A DNA stretch of 64,000 nucleotides, from the NCBI GenBank assembly GCA_963971425.1, contig OZ020515.1:11982291-12046290 (forward strand), written 5' to 3'. Every line of letters begins with the position of its first letter. The first letter of the stretch is position 1. The stretch comes from Bryoerythrophyllum caledonicum. Taxonomy: Eukaryota > Streptophyta > Bryopsida > Pottiales > Pottiaceae. The position numbers and the translations under genes were made by a program. This document shows, piece after piece, positions 57,127 through 64,000 of this stretch. The notes under the pieces were generated by a model. The model did no database searches. It saw only the letters and a list, made by a program, of their open reading frames with translations, and was not told the DNA's origin.

Positions 57127-57956
57127 TCACGTCTGTAGCTAGGAATCATCTGTGCATAATTGTACCAGTATATGTGAATCCCCTCTTCGGCCAGCTTTTT
57201 AAGAATCTAGGATATGAGGTGAGAGTGGAAGCTCTGAGGTGCGCGCGCCGATGATGATCTTTCCATCTTAGTGTAGGCTTCGGTGACCGATCATGTACAT
57301 ATGCCATAAGAATCTGAGCCAGAGAATCTGGACTGGTGGAACCGTGATAGCGTTCCTCTTCTCTCGCAAAAGCTCTCTCTTTCTCGCAAAGTATGATGTG
57401 GGCTCAATCTAGTAATGGTTGCCGTCGTTTCCATGAGCTGCAGGAAAGAACGTGCAGCGGAGGAAACGATCCAAGGTCAGTCTTCCTTGCATGGAGAGTT
57501 TCAAGTCCATGTAATCAGTGCAATGGAAATTCAGACCACGATCTTGGATGTGATGGTTGCCTGTCTTTGCTATGAGCTGCAGAAAAGAACGTGAACATTC
57601 ATATCCAGGTCGCACACATAACACCTTCGAGAACAATGCGAGATTGCTCCAACAAGGTGAGTTTCAAGTGGACCTTTATGCATCATTTTCTGTAACATAA
57701 ACGTTTGCCTCGTGGATATGAGCACACCATGATGTTAGTTGCTTTTCTTTGCGGCAGAGCAAACATTCGTATCCAGTTCGCACACATAACAAGATCAAAC
57801 GCGAGAATGTGTGTAATTTCAAGTCCATGCAATCAGTGGACCTTGACCTTGACCTTGACCTCTGCTGCAACATAAACATTGACTCATGGATATGGGCAAC
57901 AATTGGTTGCAGAGAAGAGAATGATCTGTACTAGGGAGGTGCAACGAATCTCTAGT
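57127..57956. other. Spacer between two convergent genes, with imperfect repeats
   Basis: Contains the 3' ends of GRAS (+) and the PP4R4-like gene (-). ATGAGCTGCAG(G/A)AAAGAACGTG occurs at 57433 and 57572. CATTCATATCCAGGTCGCAC at 57597 is repeated as CATTCGTATCCAGTTCGCAC at 57764. TTTCAAGTCCATG recurs near 57500 and 57816. (GACCTT)n lies at 57839-57862. No coding evidence. Confidence 0.5.
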
Positions 57957-60900
57957 TCAGCGCTTGGCGCTGTTGCTGTTGCGTCTGGGCACTGTCTGGT
58001 CCTCGCTGGGTGCGCCATCGGCGACGGGGTTGTTTCTTGCTGGGCCAGCAGGGGAGGGAGACCTGAGCTTCTGGGAGGGAGGGAGGCTGCTGCGATGGGC
58101 AGAGTTGCTACTACCTGAAGCAGGCAGTGCTGCAGCAGGAGCAACGCCTGAACCTGGTGGAATAGGGGAGGAGGACAAGAGTTGTGACTTCGACCGGACT
58201 ACTACAGACCCCGACCTGGGGACGCCCTTGAGGGAGGCCCCGTTCACGGATCCTTTGCTTGTGGACCCCTTTTTGGAGGAGCTGGAATCCGAAGTGGACG
58301 TCGCGCCGATGGAGCTTCGACCCGTGATGTCTGCACTCGACTTCCGCAAGCTCTCAATCTTGAGCCGCTGTGAGCTCTCATCCAGCCTCCGCTTCTCCTC
58401 CTGTCAGATGCACATCTTGTGTCAACATCTGAATGGTGGTCACATACAAGCAGAGTCGTCCCCAGTAGATGTGCACCTGCTCGTCTTTGTTGAGCATGTT
58501 CCACTCCTCTTCCTTGCGGTGCCGATCCATTTTCTCATATTCGTCCTGTGTGCATGCAGGGATTTGGCAACCAATCAGTTTTAGACGAACTCGTGAGACC
58601 ACAGGTGGGAGACGAGATGCAGAATAGAACCATCATGTCGAGGATGAAGACTCGCTTTTGGTTGTCGGACGCAAGGTGGGCAGCCGCCGCGACGTCGGGG
58701 TTAGAGTCGTTCAACCTCTGGGTGGCCAGATAGTTGATTCTCTCAAGCAGCACTACATCCTCGGGTTTCCTGACGACCGTCCGTAGAGAATTTATGATTT
58801 GGCAAGCTCTCATTCGAATGCTTGGCACTGGGTCCTGACGTGTGAGCAAAGAAGGGGAAATGTCAGCATTGGAAGCAAATCACCTCAGGTTTTATGTGAC
58901 ATACAGGTGGGTAAATCAACCTGCAGCGCGTTGATGGCTGAGTCCAGGAAGCTTTCTTTGAACATACGAGAGCTCGCAACTCTGCAGCTCTACAATGAGA
59001 AGCTAAGTGAGTAACATATGAATCTGTTCTCGCTTTTCAGTTCATAGAATCTCATGCTGTTGTTAGAGTGGAGTCCTCTGTTGTTGGGCTGGTTTACCTG
59101 AGCAAGCTCTCACAGAAGTCAATGTACAGCAGACGAGACCAGTAGCTCTGCCCTTGCCCATACTCATTCACCACCCTCTGTGACATCTCATGACGCTGGT
59201 GAGTCCTGCAGTTATTCCTGAAGATTTGACAAATCAAACAATTTGGGGTCACCTTTGAAACTAGTGGAAAAACCTCCTTTGAACAGACACCCGGAAACAC
59301 AGGGCCTGTACCGGAGGAACACAGCAAGTGCTAGAGCCGCCGAAATCTTGACCGGCAGTACCCCATCGCTCATGTAACGGAAACAAATGGGCACAAAATT
59401 GTCATAAATCTGGTCACTGGTGAAGTACTCCTGCAAGAGTGACATGGAGAACAACAAACGATCAGAATTGAGGTAATCGCCCTGTTCTTGAGCGCATTTT
59501 GTCTTCAGTTTATATAGAGTTCTTTTTAGGAGCCATGTAGTTGAATCGAGGATACTATCTGATAGCAATCAATGCACATACTGGGAGAATTGTAAATGCT
59601 TGGAGGAAACATCGTTGCATCCGCCATTGAGTGGTGTTATTGACGCTCTCGTCAGCTTGCACCAATGCAGGGATCATGGCGGCGTAGGTTGCGGCTTTTT
59701 GCTGCGCATTCGACACACTGAAGTGACCTGGTGGAGTGCAACACAACACCAATTGTTTCTTAAGGAGAGTCCAGGTTCTGTTGGAGCTAGGTGAGTATCA
59801 AACCTATGATTGTGGGAAGGATGTGGAAGAGCTTCGACTGCACAACCAGAGAAGGATCCTTCAGCAAACTGTAGAAGCTCTCTTTCAGGTATTGAGCTGC
59901 GCGCTCTTTACCAAGGATCTTTGCCACCTGACATTGTAGAACGTAGATATAAGAGAGCTCCTTCAGCGATGAGAATAACGCATGTGGTTGTCAATATTAA
60001 CCTCGTGGAAGCAGGCCGCGGCGGTGCAGCGCACAGCTGGCGACGTATCTTGGACGTAGTGGATGTAAGTGCCATGTAACAATGTCGCGTATTTGCGTGA
60101 ACCAATTGTTTTCAGAACGGCAGGAAAGTTGTAAGCGCATAGCTGCATTGCAACCCCAATCCACCTGAGTAGAGTACTTCACTTGCAAATGGTAGTCATG
60201 TCAAACTCAAATAAAAAAAAAAACCGAGTATCACCTGACGGACTTCCTCATTGGGGTGTTGTGCTAGTTCTTTGTAGGCATCCAGCAAAAGCATGGTGTC
60301 GTCGTCTAGTAATTCTGGCACCATCTGCACACGTTCCCAACTTAGCTTCGATGGACTCGCAAGGTGCGTTATCACTCCTTGCAAATCAAAGTGCTTGGTA
60401 TCAATTTCTGGTTTTTCCGTGTACCTTGACAATAATATCCCCAATTAACCGAGCAAGCGTGACATGCATAGCAGCACTTTCCTCTTCACACAATCTGCAA
60501 TCACAAATCCCAAATCTCCCTGTCTTAGCGTACATTTGCTAGTGAGCCAAAGCCAACTGAGATATGCGTAAGGTTAGGGGTTAAGACGGCAAGAATTGGA
60601 AGTTTGATCAAACTGCTTTCACAATCGCTTCGAGTATAAAAAAAAGAGGCGTTGTTATCATGTAAAGGCAACACACAATTAGGTGCAGATGAGCACCAGG
60701 AGGTGATGTGGAATGAATGAGGAGCAAGTGTGACCACGAGGTTGAGGGAGGCTATATACTCAAGAGTTTGAAGGGGAGTTGAGGGGCGCACGAACGGAGG
60801 AAGGGCAGCACTTGCGCTTGGCGGATGTCCGGCGGCAAGAAATCCAGCAGCCGCACCAGACTTTCCACCGCCGCCGCTTGCACCACCGACTCCTCGTCTT

Positions 60901-62816
60901 TCAGCAACTCATTCAGCTCCGGAAACACAGAGATCTAGTCAACACAAAAGCCACATCAAAACACAAGCATGGAAGAGGACACTATTCCCATCTCCTCAAT
61001 CTAGTTACCTTGTACTCGATTATTTTAAGGATAAGGCTTGTGGTGGCAGTACCATGAAGGTGTTCAAACCAACAGAGCGAGAGATGGGGTCAAGGTTCTC
61101 GCACATGCAAGCCCGCACTTCAGTAGCCGTGTCCTGAAAAGATGAGAAACTCTCACTTGTTGGAAACGTGGGTGTTGGTTTGGTACAGAAAGAAAGCAAC
61201 AAGGGACAATTCAGTGACTGTACCAACCTGACAAAGAGCCATCGCCTTGTGCAAATACGTCTGCGTGATGAGTTTCCCATCCAGCAGAGGCGCAATGGCA
61301 CCGAATATGTTGCAGCTCACAGCGTGTGCCTGCTTGGTCTCTTCTTCCTGCGCCTTGGCCATGGCCAACTGTAACAGGTCCTCCGTGAGCATCTGTTGGT
61401 TGCGTGCACCAACACATTCAAAGTCTACTTTCCATGGCTGCAACAACTTTTCTTTTTGGTTCTCTGATCTAGGAGTATTGGTGTTCATGTGAAGGCATAA
61501 CAATTACCAGTTGTGGCACCAAGGGAACGAGAGCGCGCATAGTGCCAAGCCAGGCGTGCATGACATCCGGGCTGCGGTGGCTCTTGATCATGTGGAAGAC
61601 GGTTGGGAAAAACCAGTCTGGCGCCTATGCTCCCAATTCCTCCACGCGCCACGCCCACCAAGTCAGTCCATAACACTGATGACCCCTCGTCCAAGCTGCC
61701 ATCAGGAGTGAAGAAATGAGGAGCGCACTGGGATTGGTGCTCACCTCTTTGGCGAGGGACTCGTCGTGCAGCATGGCCGTGAGGGCGTCGGCGGCTTGGA
61801 TCTGGCACGCCTCGCTGTAGCCGTCCAGCGACGCCGTGAGGATGGGGAAGATGGTCTCATGCGCCTTGCCTCCATACTCCTTCAGATTCGTGTGCAGCTT
61901 CCCTATCGCACAGCTCTGCTGAAGCTGCAGGCAAACCAGCAAGCAAACCAACGTCGCATTCTAGAGCAACCGATCAAGGTTCTCTAACACTAGAGATATC
62001 CTCAAGGACCATCGCAAGCTACTATAGATGTTCACCAGGGATTCCGTAGTGCATTTCTTGACCAACACCTATGAGATACTAATCTGATACCTGGCCAAAA
62101 ATAACCAGTTTGTAAACGTGTGAAGGCTGCTTGTGGTTGATAGTGCCTTGAGTCGATTGTGTGATCTTACCATATGAGGATCAACAAGCCCCACTTTGCA
62201 TAACCACAGACAAAATCTCTGCTACGTAGATTTAGTTTCCAATCAACCTGGTGTTGCGATAAAGGGTTCCTATAATGGTATGAAGAGCTTCTGAAAAGCA
62301 AAGAATATCTTCTCCCTGGAATGGGGTGTGAGAGGCTTACTGGATGTGCGTTGGCAGCGAGGAAGAGGCAGGCTCTTTCTAGGTCTCCCAAATTCTCATT
62401 CACAGTCAGCCTCTCGACCTCTTCCCTGCTCCGCCCTGCATCTCTCCGATGCTGCAAACAACACAACAAATGAGAGGTAACAACTCACAAACCATGCTCC
62501 TTACTGGCCAACAATTAGTTCGTGGAGTTGTTCATGCAAGTCGTAGTTTTCAACCTCCTTGGTGCCATCAATAGGTACAAATCAGGCTATCGACACTTTT
62601 ACGCAACACACAAGTTTTCGACACATCTTCACCAAAGGTGTCGACTTTAGAGTGTCAGAAACAGACCTGTTTTTAAACACCCGTAGTGAGAAGAGTCAGT
62701 GAAAGGAAACCTCATTCACGAAAGCCTGCTCTTAATTGGCTGAGAAGAGTTGGGATTACCTCCTTGGTGCCATGTTCGAAGGAAGCCTCAAGCGCGTCAT
62801 CGACCTCGTGCCACAT
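57957..62816 (-). CDS. PP4R4-like HEAT-repeat regulatory subunit of protein phosphatase 4 (18 exons)
   Basis: Predicted 802-residue protein. PPP4R4 binds the PP4 catalytic subunit in animals (family knowledge). Exons on the minus strand: 62816-62760, 62451-62341, 61924-61745, 61624-61508, 61392-61228, 61133-61053, 60934-60792, 60494-60425, 60324-60235, 60142-60002, 59927-59804, 59727-59582, 59430-59312, 59205-59098, 58981-58921, 58834-58652, 58545-58477, 58400-57957. All phases agree. Recognition rests on EEVERLTVNENLGDLERA near the N-terminus, EVRACMCENL, LCAYNFPAVL, RYMSDGVLPVKISAALALA and RHEMSQRVVNEYGQGQSYW, in the order seen in PPP4R4. Then come a charged helical stretch and a Ser/Pro/Lys-rich tail ending NSNSAKR. 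The weakest junctions are the end of exon 7 and the end of exon 16. Human PPP4R4 is about 870 residues. Confidence 0.85.
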
Positions 62817-62924
62817 CACGACAGGTGAACGACCCTGAACTTGGTTGTTCTGCCAACTTGAAGAAGCCGGCTAACGCCAGCCCACCACGGTGTTGGCTTG
62901 CAGCTGGCTGATGGTTCAGAGGCC
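62817..62924. promoter_or_regulatory. Upstream region of the PP4R4-like gene, possibly bidirectional
   Basis: 108 bases separate the PP4R4-like ATG (minus) from a plus-strand ATG with a transit-peptide-like frame. No clear TATA box. Bidirectionality holds only if the plus-strand frame is real. Confidence 0.25.
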
Positions 62925-63137
62925 ATGGCCTCCATTGCCCTAACCTCACCCTGCCTCACCCGCCTCCACATTTCTCCACCGCCACCTACCTATCCATTAC
63001 TCACAGCCGCAAGGATCATGGCAACCAACACTCTTCCAGCTCCATGCTTAGGGTCGCACTTCTACTCAAAATGTGCACCTAGATTTCATGGTCTAACTCT
63101 CCCAACTCTCAGCGTAGCTAGGAAAAAGTGTCACTAA
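62925..63137 (+). CDS. Possible first exon with plastid transit-like peptide
   Basis: 70 codons from the ATG at 62925 with no Asp or Glu, rich in Ser/Thr/Pro/Leu/Arg and starting MASIALTSPCLTRLHISPP, as chloroplast transit peptides do. The frame ends at 63137; a GT donor could lie near 63112, but no downstream exon is recognisable before the window ends. It may be a gene fragment or chance. Confidence 0.25.
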   Translation: MASIALTSPCLTRLHISPPPPTYPLLTAARIMATNTLPAPCLGSHFYSKCAPRFHGLTLPTLSVARKKCH

Positions 63138-64000
63138 TTGATGCTTTTGTTCTGTCAAATGTTGAGAGAGGAGTGATGCGTATTTTCTTGAGAGAAAATA
63201 AGCAGCACATCCCTCCAGATCCATGGATTTGATGCTCCACTAACATTTCTCCTTTACCCCAAACAGCATTCTCCCTTTTCCACCAAGAACCAGCACACGT
63301 TCATTTGACGGTTGTGAAATAACTGCCACGCTGCCACATGAAGCGGAGCCTGTGACCGTGCTCGGAGACCAGCGAAGCGCGGGTCTTGGTCATGGGTCCA
63401 TCGTACACCTTCATGTGTCCCCGAAATATTTGGTGATAATGTCGGCATGGGTTCAAGGTTAGGGTTTAGGTTTCTAGGGTAGAAGAACCCATACCCTAAG
63501 ACCCTAACCTTAAACCCTAGATTCAAGAATCCATACCCAATGCCCAAGGTGTAGACTACTTACAAACAGAATTAATAAATGCCAACAAATGCCTAAAAAT
63601 AGATAACACTAAATGTGAATTTAACACTATTTATCAACTTCAGGAAATTTGTGGAGTAGAAAAAAAAGTGACACGTGTACATTTAGTGTAAGTCTTCCCA
63701 AACTCCTTAGCTAAATTTGACATTCAATGCTATTTACCTCACTCTATGGCAAACTCTAAATTTCAACTTGTTTCCATTTAGAGCACCCACACCGCTCCGG
63801 ACGATGCGGGGGGCTACTAAAATTTTTGGCCCCATGTAGTTTAGGGGGTTTTTCTTGCCACTACATGTCATTGCAGTGGGCAAGCAACAAGCAAGGTGAC
63901 AGTATATTTGGAGCAAGCGGGTGTCGTTGTAGAATTGGCCACCTTCAACCACCTTTGCACCTTGCACCTTCTCCACACTCCGACCACCTTCGCCTACCAT
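63138..64000. other. Intergenic with telomere-like and family C motifs
   Basis: GTTAGGGTTTAGGTTTCTAGGG and its inverted partner at 63458-63522. ACACTAAATGTGAATTTAACAC near 63606. From 63781 a GAGCACCCACACCG terminus like the element at 51240. The minus-strand frame at 63254-63547 has no domain I recognise. Confidence 0.4.

Noticed and set aside
60142-60188. Starting PP4R4 exon 10 at the earlier acceptor near 60171
   Set aside because: That acceptor puts the CAYNFPAV block out of frame; the acceptor before 60142 keeps phase and homology.
63254-63547. Minus-strand frame with APLHVAA resembling an ankyrin unit
   Set aside because: A single short match without repeat periodicity; the upstream half is telomere-like repeat translation.
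1-64000. tRNA, rRNA or CRISPR-like arrays
   Set aside because: No cloverleaf, rRNA block or regularly spaced direct repeats recognised by eye; tRNAscan and Infernal would be decisive.

Overview
This looks like a nuclear genome window from a plant-lineage eukaryote (streptophyte). The evidence is a thylakoid DEG8-type protease with 12 introns, a GRAS transcription factor, plant-type repeats and GC-rich exons set in AT-rich intergenic DNA. Retention of an intron-rich PP4R4-like HEAT-repeat gene and the long transposon-filled interior make me lean towards a bryophyte, lycophyte, fern or charophyte rather than a seed plant. That placement is inference.

Layout. 1-4744 (+): DEG8-like protease, 13 exons, ending with the PDZ domain; the 5' end sits at the window edge. 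5649-5757: a strong hairpin. 6055-13265: a cluster of about seven TTAA-bounded elements (family A; termini TTAACCCCTAAAGGACCA), with nested smaller MITEs. 13870-14730: related family B. 15250-38300: a nested pile of retroelements that can be unpicked from target-site duplications. LINE-A (+) is interrupted by a 3.4-kb solo LTR (TSD CTACA), by LINE-B (-, 12.95 kb, 12-bp TSD TATGTTATCCCA) and by a Tourist-like MITE (TSD TAA). LINE-B in turn carries a 178-bp LINE tail (12-bp TSD TGGTGTAAAAGT). LINE-C follows LINE-A. 39032-54674: no host gene seen; a MITE-rich stretch with families A, B and C, a Mutator-like MITE family with 9-10 bp TSDs, hairpins and fragments. 55363-57126 (+): single-exon GRAS regulator. 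57957-62816 (-): PP4R4-like phosphatase regulatory subunit, 18 exons, convergent with GRAS. 62925-63137 (+): a possible plastid transit-peptide exon divergent from PP4R4. The rest is repeat-like.

The three host genes do not form an obvious pathway: thylakoid lumen proteolysis, transcriptional regulation and protein phosphatase 4 targeting. The most unusual content is LINE-B. It has a roughly 3.2-kb 5' region with diverged tandem monomers, a coiled-coil-ended ORF1 of about 550 codons, and an ORF2 of about 2540 codon-equivalents. ORF2 runs from an N-terminal 2A-like motif (GDIETSPGP) through endonuclease, reverse transcriptase and RNase H to a zinc finger and a conserved C-terminal domain. The second unusual item is the TTAA-bounded family A, which looks like piggyBac-type non-autonomous elements. 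All LINE coding regions here are broken.
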